This document shows positions 23,881 to 32,168 of a DNA stretch of 41,734 bases, in pieces (position 1 is the first letter of the stretch; each line of letters begins with the position of its first letter). The translations under genes and the position numbers were made by a program. Below the pieces are notes generated by a model. It was not told the origin of the DNA and ran no database searches. It worked only from the letters and a program-made list of their open reading frames with translations. The stretch is from NCBI RefSeq assembly GCF_021343995.1, contig NZ_JAJTTE010000061.1, positions 1 through 41,734 of the forward strand, read 5' to 3'. The DNA comes from Pseudonocardia terrae (GTDB lineage: Bacteria; Actinomycetota; Actinomycetes; Mycobacteriales; Pseudonocardiaceae).

Positions 23881-24591
23881 CTACCGGTGTGCAACGAGCA
23901 GTTCGAGATGGCCCTTAAATAGCGCCGAAAAGGCGTCGAGAAGCGCATGCCCCTTCTCGGCAGACGCTAAAGAAGGGCGTCCGATGATTCCGCTGCTCGT
24001 GTAGCCGGCCATGCCGGCGGTGAGCAGGTACCGCCGATCAGGAACTGTATGATCTGCCGTGGTGTAGTCGTGTCGCACCGTTTCAGGTGCCTGGGCGAGA
24101 AGGATCGAGGTCTCAGCTTCGCCTCCATGCATATCTTCATGGTTATCGGTAGCAACACCGGCCGCGATTCTCGCCTCACGCCAGTCCTCGCTCCGCGGAA
24201 AAAGCAGCATGGAGCGCTTAGTGACATTAGATTCCTGTACGACGTTCGAGAGCGCGTAGTTTCCGCCATGTCCGTTGACAAGGACGAGATACGGCACGCC
24301 AGCCGTTGAGAGGGAATTGGCCACGTCTCGGACGACGGCGCTCAAGGTTGCCGATGAGATGCTCACCGAGCCGGCGAAACCTGCATGCTCATGAGAACAG
24401 CTAATTGTCACCGGTGGCAGGAGGAGGAGGTCGAAGTCCGCTGCGAGCCGCCGCGCGATCGCGCTTCCTACTAGGGTGTCGGTGCTGAGTGGGAGGTGCT
24501 CCCCGTGCTGTTCGAAGCTGCCGACGGGTAGAACGGCGACAGTAGCCGCTCGTTCCGCTTCATCTCGACTGGTGGCCGTGGAGATGAACAC
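23881..24591 (-). CDS. Creatininase-family amidohydrolase
   Basis: A 236-residue protein of the creatininase family, which also holds MftE and ArfB-type enzymes. Metal ligands are visible in GSFEQHGEHLPLSTDT (E27, H29 and D38 region), VNGHGGN and HGGEAETS. These enzymes hydrolyse cyclic or linear amides with divalent metals. The substrate here is unknown. It ends immediately next to the integrase stop (TAGCTA) in convergent orientation, and it lies 16 bp downstream of the XRE-TPR gene, with which it forms a two-gene unit. No radical SAM partner, as in mycofactocin loci, is present in the window. Confidence 0.82.
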   Translation of the reverse strand: MFISTATSRDEAERAATVAVLPVGSFEQHGEHLPLSTDTLVGSAIARRLAADFDLLLLPPVTISCSHEHAGFAGSVSISSATLSAVVRDVANSLSTAGVPYLVLVNGHGGNYALSNVVQESNVTKRSMLLFPRSEDWREARIAAGVATDNHEDMHGGEAETSILLAQAPETVRHDYTTADHTVPDRRYLLTAGMAGYTSSGIIGRPSLASAEKGHALLDAFSALFKGHLELLVAHR

Positions 24592-24607
24592 CTAGGTGGC
24601 TCCCTAC

Positions 24608-25777
24608 TCACGCGACCTCTGCCAAGGCGTCGGTCAACTCTCGGACGGCGGGCTTCCGACCCAGCGGCCGGAGACGGGACGCGATGACGCGTATGGCGTG
24701 CAGCGACCGGCCCGACGGGGCTGACCGTACGCCCTCCAGGGCGAGCAGCGCGGCGTGGCAGGCCTCATCGAACTCGTGGAGTTCGACCAGTGCGATGCCG
24801 CGTCGAGCTAGACACAGCGAGCGGTCGCGGACGAGAGCATTTGGCCACCCCTCGAGCGCGGCGGTGCAGGCTTGCTCGGCAGCTGACGGCCGGCGCAGGA
24901 GCAGCAGACAGTGGGCGGCCTCCATCTGCACGTACGACGTCGTGCAATACGAAGCCAGATCCTCGGCCCCTTTCCGTGCAGCGTCGTCGTCCGCCAGACC
25001 CGCCGCGCGCTCGATTGCTTCCAGCGCCCCGCGCTCGTCTCTCAATCGTGCTGCAATCAAGGCCCGCTGTCGGAGGCAGACCGGCATCAGCTGCGGGAAG
25101 GCCTCGGCGGCATCTACGAGGGCCCGCTGCGCTGTGGACGCCGCTAGATGAAGGTCGCCTACCGCCGTGAGTACGTTCGCCTTGCGCATCCGGCTATAGG
25201 TCGTTAGTTCGGAATTCCCCGACATCTCGGCGAGATCGACGGCTTTGCAGGTGAGCCGGACAGCTACTGCGTCATTGCCGAGATCCTGATGCAGCCAACC
25301 CGTGAACTCCGCGTACTTGGCGGCCAGGGCCGCCAGCCCGCACGGCCGGGTTGATGTCAACTGCTCGATCTGCTGAAGCTGACAGATTGCGGTTCCGAGG
25401 ACGAAATTCGGCCCCGCCACATTGTCAAAACGGGCGTGCTCCTTGAGCTGGCGTTCGAAATAGTCGACGACCGGGGTCGGGACTGCAAGGTGCCGTGCGG
25501 CGTGGCCCACGAGCCCTGTGCTGTCGATGCGGTCCCGCTCCCGCTCACCGCTGAGTCCCAAGGACTCAGCGTCGAGACCAAACACCTCCTGGAGGAGGAG
25601 CTGGTTCACAGGATCCGGTACGGCGCGATTGTTCTCCCAGCGGGAGATCAGAACTCGCAGGCTCGCGTCGCTCGCTATTGGGATGCCAAGGCGGCTCGCG
25701 GCTCGCGCGAGCTCTCGTCGCATCTTCACCGACGACCAGCCACGCGAGTGTCGCGCCTCCTGAAGCAATGACGACAT
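24608..25777 (-). CDS. XRE-family regulator with TPR-like C-terminal domain
   Basis: A 389-residue protein. The N-terminal HTH (about 1-80) includes SSVKMRRELARAASRLG and the recognition-helix segment LRVLISRWENNRAVPD. The rest is a helical solenoid of TPR-like repeats rich in Ala/Leu (for example LTCKAVDLAEMSGNSELTTY, AQRALVDAAEAF, RALIAARLRDERGALEAIER). This architecture is common in actinomycetes and often senses a peptide or small ligand. It probably controls itself and the creatininase gene; no operator could be identified in the 136-bp gap upstream. Confidence 0.82.
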   Translation of the reverse strand: MSSLLQEARHSRGWSSVKMRRELARAASRLGIPIASDASLRVLISRWENNRAVPDPVNQLLLQEVFGLDAESLGLSGERERDRIDSTGLVGHAARHLAVPTPVVDYFERQLKEHARFDNVAGPNFVLGTAICQLQQIEQLTSTRPCGLAALAAKYAEFTGWLHQDLGNDAVAVRLTCKAVDLAEMSGNSELTTYSRMRKANVLTAVGDLHLAASTAQRALVDAAEAFPQLMPVCLRQRALIAARLRDERGALEAIERAAGLADDDAARKGAEDLASYCTTSYVQMEAAHCLLLLRRPSAAEQACTAALEGWPNALVRDRSLCLARRGIALVELHEFDEACHAALLALEGVRSAPSGRSLHAIRVIASRLRPLGRKPAVRELTDALAEVA

Positions 25778-25913
25778 ACCTTCCTCCGGGTCGACTTGCC
25801 GTCAGCTCCCTTTCCAGGAGCCCGAGCAGTCTGCTTTCGAGGTGATGCATCGCCTCGGTACTGGCTGCTGCCAGCAGCGAGCGGCGTCAGAGGCCCAGCT
25901 GCGAGACTGCGAC

Positions 25914-27263
25914 TCAGTCCAGACGACGATCCGGGAACTGGTCGGCGATGTGCGCCGCGATCTCAGTAAGAGCGTCCTTGGTTCGGAGCCGGAGCCGGTG
26001 GAACTCGATCCGACCGCCTGCGGCAAGGTGTGGGTCGCGCGGCAGGCTCACAACCGCGCGGACACGTGTGCGGAAGTATCGGGCGATCCGGTCGGTGTCG
26101 ACGTCGGTCGAGCCGTCCTTGCAGTTCAGGACCACTACCGCGTTGCGCGCCTTGTCCTCGTGGCCGTGGCTTTCGAGCCAGTCGAGGGTGTGGCCGGCGC
26201 GGCTGGCTCCGTCGACCGTAGGGCTGCCGACCACGACCACGGTGTTCGCCATTCGCAGCGTCGGCCCCATCGTCCGATGCGAGATGCCGGTGCCGCAGTC
26301 GGTCAGAACGAGGTTGAAATACTTGGACAGAAGTGTGGTGACCTTTTCGTACTCCTTCGCGGTCAGAGCCTCGCTGACGGCCGGATCCTGATCCGAGGCC
26401 AGCACTTTGAGTCGGCCAGCGAGGCTCATATACGAAGTGATCTCCGTCAGGGTGTCGATGCTGCCTAGATCGCGGAGCAGGTGCCGGATCGTGACGCTCG
26501 TGTTCCCCGTAAGACGATCGGCGAGCGTGCCAGCATCCGGGTTCGCGTCGATTACGCTCACCTGATCGCCTCGAATCTCCGCCATTGCAAAGCCGATGCA
26601 TGCGGTCACTGTGGTCTTGCCGACGCCGCCTTTGGTGCTGCTGACCGCCACCCGATACGGCTCGTGCAGTGGGTGCATAACCCGTGCCCGGAGCTGCTGG
26701 CGAGCACGCTCGGCGTCTCCGATTCCGGGGTTGATCAGGCCGCCGGAGGCTCGGTAGAGGGCGCACCGCCAGCCGTGTCGCGGAACATCGGCGCGGTGTC
26801 GTGTCAGGGTGTCGTGATTGAGCTCCTTTGAGGTCAGGTACCGCCCACGCGGGCCACCGGCCGCTTGTATACGATCTACAAGCTGGTCGGGTTGTAGGCC
26901 CGTCGAGGGCCGCCGTTCAGAGCGGGCGGCGGGCTGCGCCTTGGCTGGCGGCGCTTCCTCGAGGTCTGGGTCCGACGCCAGGGCCTCGTGGTGGCTGTCC
27001 TTCCCTGAGCGCTTGCTCCGGCTGACGAGGCCGTCCTGTGCGGCGTCGGCTGTGCTGAGTTCGTCTCGCTCGTCTTCCCCGTGCTCATCGACGTCCTCAG
27101 CAGGGGGCCAGGTGAGGGACAGCACAGGGCGTCCTCCTCCCGTGGGCAGGCCGTTCGTCGGCTGCGGAGCCGCGATCGGTCGCGACCGTGGCTGGACCGG
27201 GGGCGGGGGAGGAGTGCCCTCTTCGTCCCAGCCCTGCTGAAACATGTTGTTCGTCGTGCTCAT
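25914..27263 (-). CDS. Proline-rich MinD/ParA-like ATPase of the conjugation operon
   Basis: A 449-residue protein. Residues 1-125 are Pro/Asp/Glu-rich and probably disordered. A helical linker follows, then a SIMIBI ATPase domain (about 203-445) with deviant Walker A KGGVGKTT (K211-T218), switch VSVIDANPDAGTLADRL, Walker B-like FNLVLTDCGTG and VVVVGSPTVDGASRAGHTLDWL. The layout resembles EspI-type ATPases of ESX loci and ParA-like proteins of actinobacterial mobile elements. It may position the transfer machinery or partition the element. It is the last gene of the minus-strand operon, 44 bp after the Rpf gene. Confidence 0.83.
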   Translation of the reverse strand: MSTTNNMFQQGWDEEGTPPPPPVQPRSRPIAAPQPTNGLPTGGGRPVLSLTWPPAEDVDEHGEDERDELSTADAAQDGLVSRSKRSGKDSHHEALASDPDLEEAPPAKAQPAARSERRPSTGLQPDQLVDRIQAAGGPRGRYLTSKELNHDTLTRHRADVPRHGWRCALYRASGGLINPGIGDAERARQQLRARVMHPLHEPYRVAVSSTKGGVGKTTVTACIGFAMAEIRGDQVSVIDANPDAGTLADRLTGNTSVTIRHLLRDLGSIDTLTEITSYMSLAGRLKVLASDQDPAVSEALTAKEYEKVTTLLSKYFNLVLTDCGTGISHRTMGPTLRMANTVVVVGSPTVDGASRAGHTLDWLESHGHEDKARNAVVVLNCKDGSTDVDTDRIARYFRTRVRAVVSLPRDPHLAAGGRIEFHRLRLRTKDALTEIAAHIADQFPDRRLD

Positions 27264-27307
27264 CGGTGACCCCTGATGGTTTTCGAGAAATGAAAAAGTG
27301 GAGTGCT

Positions 27308-28722
27308 CTATTTCGGTAGCCCTAGTTGGTCGGCGCAGGCCGGCCAGGCGCTGTAGCCGCCGCGATCAGATCGCACTCTCTCCGCTACCGCGATCTGCTG
27401 TTCCTTCGTAGCCTGGTCGGCGGACGACGCGAACTTGTCGCCGCCATAGGCGGCCCAAGTTGCGGAGTCGAATTGTAGTCCGCCTTGGCGGCCGGTCCCA
27501 GTGTTGGTTGACCAGTTCCCCCCGGTTCGCATTTCGCGAGGCTTTCCACGTCGCATCCTCGGCCGGTACAGCCGCTGGTTGCTGGTCCTGCTGGTGGTCG
27601 CCCTGGTCTCCAGCGGTGCTGTCTCGACTCTCACCGCCTTGTGGCTCGTTCGTCGGGGCATCCCCGGCTTCAAGGTTGTGAATCTTCTCGGCGAGGTCCT
27701 GGGCCTTGGGGTCGTCGGTGGTGGCGGAGAGCTGGTCGACGAGGGCCTTCTCCTTGTCCTCCCAGGTCCCCCCGGCATGGCTGGTCCTGTTGGAACTGGC
27801 GTCCGGGTTTCCGACGGCAGAGCCGCTGGTGCCGGCCGCGGTGTTGTTCCCCGGCTGCTCGGGTGCCGTGACCTTGCCGCTCCTGCTGGGATGCGCTGGC
27901 CCTTCTCGCCGCGGGCTGGAGGTACCGGCATCCTCGGCCCCCAAACCGTCAAGAAGCTGCTGTGCCTCCATGTCGCTCGGCGCTGCTTGATTCAGCTCGT
28001 CGGCGAGCTTCTGGAGTTGGGCCTGGATGTCACTTGCACCCGTCGAGCTCCCGAGGCCACATACCTGCGTGCCTCGCAAGGTCGAGGAGTCATCGCTGTC
28101 GACGACGGGGAGGAGCGCCCGTCCGCCTGCGCCGCTTCCGAGCAGGGCGGCCATTGCGCTTGGGCGTGCTGCCTGGCCTGACGCTTCGGCGGTGCTGACG
28201 GATCCGCTGCCCGCGGTATAGGGGGCCGCGACCATCGGCCCGGCTTCATGCGCGGCCTGCTTCGGAGCCGGCGTTCCTTGAACGACCGGAGCCCTCTGCA
28301 GGTCTGCGGGAGTCGGACCATAGCCGGCCCTGGCGAGCACGATAGCTGGCCCACTCCCCGGTGTGGCCGTGCTGCGGAGCAGGACGTCGGAGGTGTCGTG
28401 CGCGGGTCTGGCGCCAGCCAGAGGCGATGGCCGGCGTAATCCCGGAGCTGCGCAGGACCTGATCGAGCGCCGCTGCCTGTGCGCCATCGCTGATCCCGCT
28501 GAGTGCGGTGACGAGCTCGCGAGCCTGCTGGATCAGCTCGGCCGCCCGTTGGAGCTGCTCGGGGGTAGGCTGCCAGCCCCCGTCGCTGTCGGTCTTGCTT
28601 CTCGATTGTGTACAGGTCGACGTGGCGCCTTCGCTCGGGCGCCCCTCGTTTGCGGTGACAGTTGGGCCGACGGCCAGCGCCGCGGTCAGCGCTGCCGCGG
28701 CGATGGTGATCAAGGCAGGCAT
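27308..28722 (-). pseudogene. Rpf/transglycosylase-type muralytic protein, apparently frameshifted three times
   Basis: The gene starts with a signal peptide at 28722 (MPALITIAAAALTAALAVG) and a helical stretch PEQLQRAAELIQQARELV. Near 28400 the sensible sequence jumps one frame (HDTSDVLLRSTATPG onward) and continues as a long Gly/Ser/Asp linker. At 27545 and at the C-run 27518-27523, single missing bases break the Rpf core. Adding one base at each gives W-K-S-L-A-K-C-E-P-G-G-N-W, the Rpf motif with its catalytic Glu. The domain then ends in a third frame with GRQGGLQFDSATWAAYGG and EQQIAVAERV. An intact protein would be about 471 residues, secreted and peptidoglycan-cleaving. Both breaks in the core are in homopolymers, so sequencing error is possible. 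Confidence 0.75.
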
Positions 28723-28766
28723 CAGAGTCTCCTCGGTTGATCGCGAGGTGCGACGTGGGTCAGAGG

Positions 28767-29939
28767 TCAGCTGTCCGAAGAGCTGGAGTGGGAGTCCGAG
28801 CGGCCACCGTCAGAACCACTGCGGCGGGTGCGGTCGCGCCGTGAGTCGCTATGGCCCGTCCGCGAGCTGCGGGACGCATCGGAGCCACCGCTGAAGGCGT
28901 CGGAGGGGGTAGTGGACCCGTCTGCGGAGAACTGGCGGACCCAGTCGACATGCTCCTGGGTCTCTCTGTCCGGGTGGCCGAAGTTGTCGAGCTGGATGGT
29001 CAAGTGCATTGGTCCGGGCGGTAGGTGGGACTTGTCGGTGGTCTCGAACCACTGCTTGCCGTCGACGTAGTAGGCGATGTGGTCGGCGGTCCACTCGACA
29101 GCGAAGGCGTGCCACTGGCTCGCGTCGACGTCGACTGACGCCTTCTCCTGGGAGTTGTCGGCGCCGTAGTGCAGGAACCCGTCGATGGACTGGCGGGCCG
29201 GGTCGGAGATCTCCATGAAGTCGACCTCGCCGCCCTTGGGCCAGTTCTCCGCGTCCGGCCAGAGCAGCAGCAGGCTGTGCAGATCATTGGAACCAGCGGG
29301 GGAGCGCACGCACCCCTCCCAGCGGCCATACTTCTGCCCCGGGTTCCAGGCCATGCCGCCGCTCTGCCCGGAGGTGTCGCCGGTGATGGTGAGGAGGCCG
29401 TTGAGTACGGAGATCGCCGTCGGGGAGCGCGTGCCGTTGCCAGCGTGGCCCTGCCCGTCATAGAGACCCCAGTCGCCTTTGGAGGACTCGGAATCGAAGT
29501 CGTCCGAGCGGTTCGGCATGCCCCACCCGAACTTCTCTGCGGCGGTTGTCGAACAGTTGCCATCTCTGCTGGCGCTGCCAGTGCCACCGGTGGGAGTGGT
29601 CCCAGGTAAGGCGCCTGACCGGGACGAGCCACCGCCGCTCGTCCCGGTCGAGCTGTTCTCCGAACCTCCGATATCCCTGGTTCCGGACGTATCGGTCCTA
29701 CCCGTGCAGTCGGCGGGCACGAAAGCGGGGTCGCTGGCGCCAGCATCCGCCAGGATCTGACGCAGGTTCTGCGCTCGGTTGCTCGTCTCGATGCTCAGTT
29801 CTTGGTAGAGCACCTTGGCCGCCAGCCGCCAGGAGCAGTCCTCTGTGCCGTTTGCAGCTCCGGCCGTGGTTGCAGGGAATGATGCTGCTGCGACGGACAA
29901 GGCGGCAGCCGCGGCGACCGCGGTTACGGTCAGTGCCAT
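28767..29939 (-). CDS. Secreted glycoside hydrolase family 16 protein
   Basis: A 390-residue protein. A signal peptide (1-28) is followed by a small Cys-bounded helical domain (C35-C78), a Gly/Ser/Thr linker and a GH16 beta-jelly-roll (about 140-340). The catalytic motif E-V-D-F-M-E is at 238-243, the ExDxxE form with the nucleophile and acid/base glutamates. Supporting segments are YGRWEGCVRSP, LLLLWPDAENWP and WHAFAVEWTADHIAYYVDG. A Ser/Arg/Asp-rich tail ends the protein. GH16 enzymes cut beta-1,3 or beta-1,4 glucans and galactans. Here it lies 44 bp upstream of the Rpf gene in a transfer operon, so action on the envelope or extracellular glycan during conjugation is a reasonable guess. Confidence 0.85.
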   Translation of the reverse strand: MALTVTAVAAAAALSVAAASFPATTAGAANGTEDCSWRLAAKVLYQELSIETSNRAQNLRQILADAGASDPAFVPADCTGRTDTSGTRDIGGSENSSTGTSGGGSSRSGALPGTTPTGGTGSASRDGNCSTTAAEKFGWGMPNRSDDFDSESSKGDWGLYDGQGHAGNGTRSPTAISVLNGLLTITGDTSGQSGGMAWNPGQKYGRWEGCVRSPAGSNDLHSLLLLWPDAENWPKGGEVDFMEISDPARQSIDGFLHYGADNSQEKASVDVDASQWHAFAVEWTADHIAYYVDGKQWFETTDKSHLPPGPMHLTIQLDNFGHPDRETQEHVDWVRQFSADGSTTPSDAFSGGSDASRSSRTGHSDSRRDRTRRSGSDGGRSDSHSSSSDS

Positions 29940-30015
29940 CGCTTGGGTCCCTGATCGCTTGAGTGTCTGGGCATCGGGTTGACCTCCGTGAGTGGGGATC
30001 GGGCCTGACGACGCG

Positions 30016-30939
30016 TCAGCAGGCGCCCCGTCGGGTTTGGCTGTGCACGGCTCCGTGATGGGTATCGCCGTCGTCGTTGAGGTCCTGGCTCAGGTCGACG
30101 GTGAGCCCGCCGTAGCGGTTTCGAGTAATCGGAATGCGCAACCGCTTCCACTCCGAGTCACACGCGGCCCAGCCGGGCGCGGTTGGGCTCGGGGCCGCGG
30201 CGGGGACGGCGCGTCCATCTGGTTCGTGGTCCGGAGCTGGGTGCAGCGGCCAGACGACCTGCTGTACCCGCGTGTAGGGAGTGACTCGCACCCGCACATC
30301 AACGGTCACATGCGTGTCGTCGACGCGTATGACCCGGCCCGCTGTCGCGGTCTCCGCACGCTGCCGGCCGGTGCCGTCCCAACCGAGATGCTCGGTCTTG
30401 ACGTGGGGCAGGTAGCGCGCGAGCACCGCGTTGCGCCGCTGCGGGTGCTCCTCGTCCCAGCTCTCGAGGTCAAGGGCGAAGGCCCACGCCAGAGCGGCTG
30501 CCTCACTGTCCTCGATAGGTTGCTCGTGTGGCTCGGGCTCAGGCTCGGGTTTTGCGTGTCGGCCGCCGGTGCTGACCGCTCGCGTCTGCGGTCGAGGTTG
30601 AGGCGGCCAGTGGAACCGGGATTCCGTCCCCGGCGGGCATGCCGTCCTCGGATGTTGCCCCTCGTCCCGTGAGTTGCACGCGCGTGGCTCAGTGATCAGC
30701 TGCAGGGGAGCTGTGATCTCAGCGAGTGTCTCTGGAGGCAACAGTCGCGCGGCCGGCGGCAGCGTTGCGGCCGTCCCCCGATCAAGCTGCTGACCTTCTG
30801 CTGTGGACGCCGCGGGCAAGGCGAGCTGCGCGCGACGCTGCGGTCGGTAAATGACGGCACCGCTCGTCAGGGCTCGCTGATGCTCGGCGAGCCGATGTAC
30901 GGGCGGTTCGGTGCTCCGCCGAGCGCGTCGAAGGCGCAT
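30016..30939 (-). CDS. TcpC/VirB8-like conjugation protein without TM helix
   Basis: A 307-residue protein. The N-terminal 140 residues are Pro/Arg/Gln-rich without a recognisable domain. The C-terminal half resembles the NTF2-like fold of TcpC-type conjugation proteins: SEAAALAWAFALDLESWDEEHPQRRNAVLARYLP, then TAGRVIRVDDTHVTVDVRVRV and WKRLRIPITRNRYGGLTVD. No signal peptide or TM helix is seen, unlike standard TcpC. The ATG at 30939 overlaps the stop of a 13-codon upstream frame (30939-30980). It is the first full gene of a minus-strand operon with GH16, Rpf and the ATPase. The family call is by pattern only. Confidence 0.6.
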   Translation of the reverse strand: MRLRRARRSTEPPVHRLAEHQRALTSGAVIYRPQRRAQLALPAASTAEGQQLDRGTAATLPPAARLLPPETLAEITAPLQLITEPRACNSRDEGQHPRTACPPGTESRFHWPPQPRPQTRAVSTGGRHAKPEPEPEPHEQPIEDSEAAALAWAFALDLESWDEEHPQRRNAVLARYLPHVKTEHLGWDGTGRQRAETATAGRVIRVDDTHVTVDVRVRVTPYTRVQQVVWPLHPAPDHEPDGRAVPAAAPSPTAPGWAACDSEWKRLRIPITRNRYGGLTVDLSQDLNDDGDTHHGAVHSQTRRGAC

Positions 30940-31045
30940 CAGGGGCCCTCATGAGCTGCGGCGTCGGATGGAGTGATCATGGCGACGGCTCCCCTCGGCG
31001 GTGGGCGTGCAGGGGCTTGGCGGAAGCAATACGGCGGCGAGTCAC

Positions 31046-31057
31046 ATAGCTAGCTAT
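31046..31057. promoter_or_regulatory. 12-bp palindromic operator candidate
   Basis: ATAGCTAGCTAT is a perfect palindrome lying 17 bp downstream of the predicted -10 box on the minus strand, where a bound repressor would block the start of the transfer operon. Confidence 0.4.
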
Positions 31058-31073
31058 CCGCCGAGCAGGTGCA

Positions 31074-31102
31074 GTTATACCAGCAAAGAGCAAGATGTGT
31101 AA
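31074..31102 (-). promoter_or_regulatory. Predicted promoter of the minus-strand transfer operon
   Basis: On the minus strand TTACAC (31102-31097), 17 bp, TATAAC (31079-31074) give good -35 and -10 boxes in a region that is AT-rich for this genome. Transcription would run toward the TcpC-like gene at 30939. Confidence 0.5.
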
Positions 31103-31263
31103 ATTAGCCAGCGATAGCGCCACGCCGCCCGGGCGGCGACCAGCGGAAGCGCGGTGGCTGAGCAGGGCAGGTTGGACACCGCGCGCTGCACAAGGGCCCT
31201 GCGATCCTGCCCCGTGGTCGAGGAGGGTTGTCCTTCTCCCCGCGGGCATGACGTGACGTGATC

Positions 31264-31292
31264 AATCGGACGCGGAGAGGTAGCGTCCGATT
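31264..31292. promoter_or_regulatory. 10-bp inverted repeat upstream of the hydrolase cassette
   Basis: AATCGGACGC (31264-31273) and GCGTCCGATT (31283-31292) form a perfect inverted repeat with a nine-base spacer, 55 bp before the hydrolase start. It is a good candidate operator for the hydrolase-ImmA-membrane protein cassette. Confidence 0.55.
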
Positions 31293-31346
31293 CGGAGCGG
31301 TCGGCTGATCGAAAGGCTGGTCAGCGGTGAGAGGGGTTACCAGAGC

Positions 31347-32168
31347 GTGTTGAATCGGAGAGAGGCCGTGGTGGTCGAGGGCACCCCGCTGCACTACGAG
31401 ACCACCGGCTCGGGTCCGGCGCTGCTCGTGATCCAGGGCGGCGTGAGCGACGCTGGTGGCACCGCCCAGCTCGTCGAGCTGCTGGCCCCGAGGTTCACGG
31501 TCATCACGTACGACCGACGCGGTCTTTCCCGCAGCTCGACGCCCGGTCCGCCGCGTCAGGGTGCAGTGCTGGAGCAGCACGCGGACGACGCTGCCGCCCT
31601 GCTGTCCGCGCTCGACGTCGGCCCCGCGCGCGTCGTCGGCGCGAGCCTCGGCGCCGTCATCGGCCTGCACCTGCTGGTTAGGACGCCGGACGCGGTGACG
31701 GGGCTACTGGCCCACGAGCCTCCACTGCCCAGCCTCGTGCGCGATCCGATGAGGGAGGACGGGCTGGACCAGATAGCGGCAAGGGCGGCAACCGGCGACC
31801 TGCTCGGCGCAATAGGTGACATGGGCCGGCTGACCGAGCCCGAGCCCGACGCGGAGCCAGGTGCGCAGCCCTCCGCGCCCCCGAACCTGCTTGAAAACCT
31901 GGCATACTTCTTCGCCCACGACTTCGCGGCCGTGCGAGCCAGCACGCTGCGCCCCGAGGCCGTAGCTGAGGCCGCGAGCGGCGAGCGTGTGTGCCTCACC
32001 GGGGGAGTCCGGTCCCGCGGGCGGTGGGAGTACCGATGTGCGGCCGCGCTTGCCGAGATGCTGGGCCGTCAGCTCCTCGAACTGCCCGGAGGCCACAACG
32101 GGCTTGCGAGCCACCCGCGCGGTGCTGCCGCGCTCATCGGTGAATTCATCGACACGGGACTGCTGTAG
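31347..32168 (+). CDS. Alpha/beta-hydrolase
   Basis: A 273-residue alpha/beta-hydrolase-fold protein. Visible are the first strands (VVVEGTPLHYETTGSGPALLVIQGG, oxyanion-hole region GGVSD), TYDRRGLSRSS, the nucleophile elbow GASLGA with Ser100, and the catalytic His in GGHNGLASHP near the C-terminus. The substrate is unknown. Start choice is uncertain: GTG at 31347, TTG at 31350, or GTG at 31371 with a closer GGAGAG. Its stop overlaps the ImmA start by one base, so it is coupled to that cassette. It lies downstream of a 10-bp inverted repeat. Confidence 0.83.
   Translation: MLNRREAVVVEGTPLHYETTGSGPALLVIQGGVSDAGGTAQLVELLAPRFTVITYDRRGLSRSSTPGPPRQGAVLEQHADDAAALLSALDVGPARVVGASLGAVIGLHLLVRTPDAVTGLLAHEPPLPSLVRDPMREDGLDQIAARAATGDLLGAIGDMGRLTEPEPDAEPGAQPSAPPNLLENLAYFFAHDFAAVRASTLRPEAVAEAASGERVCLTGGVRSRGRWEYRCAAALAEMLGRQLLELPGGHNGLASHPRGAAALIGEFIDTGLL

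Larger units (their letters stand above)
30940..31346. other. Divergent intergenic region of the element with promoter, operator and leader frame
   Basis: A 407-bp gap, AT-richer than its surroundings around 31040-31110. It holds a minus-strand promoter (31074-31102), a 12-bp palindrome (31046-31057), a 10-bp inverted repeat (31264-31292), and a 13-codon frame at 30939-30980 preceded by GAGGGGAG. A 90-codon minus-strand frame (30977-31249) has no recognisable content and is probably not a gene. Confidence 0.6.

Noticed and set aside
27308..28722. Programmed ribosomal frameshifting in the Rpf gene
   Set aside because: Three separate shifts would be needed, with no slippery sequence plus structure at the first site; decay or sequencing error is simpler.
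31046..31057. ATAGCTAGCTAT as an attachment site of the element
   Set aside because: It is a single short palindrome inside the element with no partner copy; operator function fits its position better.
30977..31249. 90-codon minus-strand ORF in the divergent region
   Set aside because: No motif, no ribosome binding site, and it covers the predicted promoter and palindrome.
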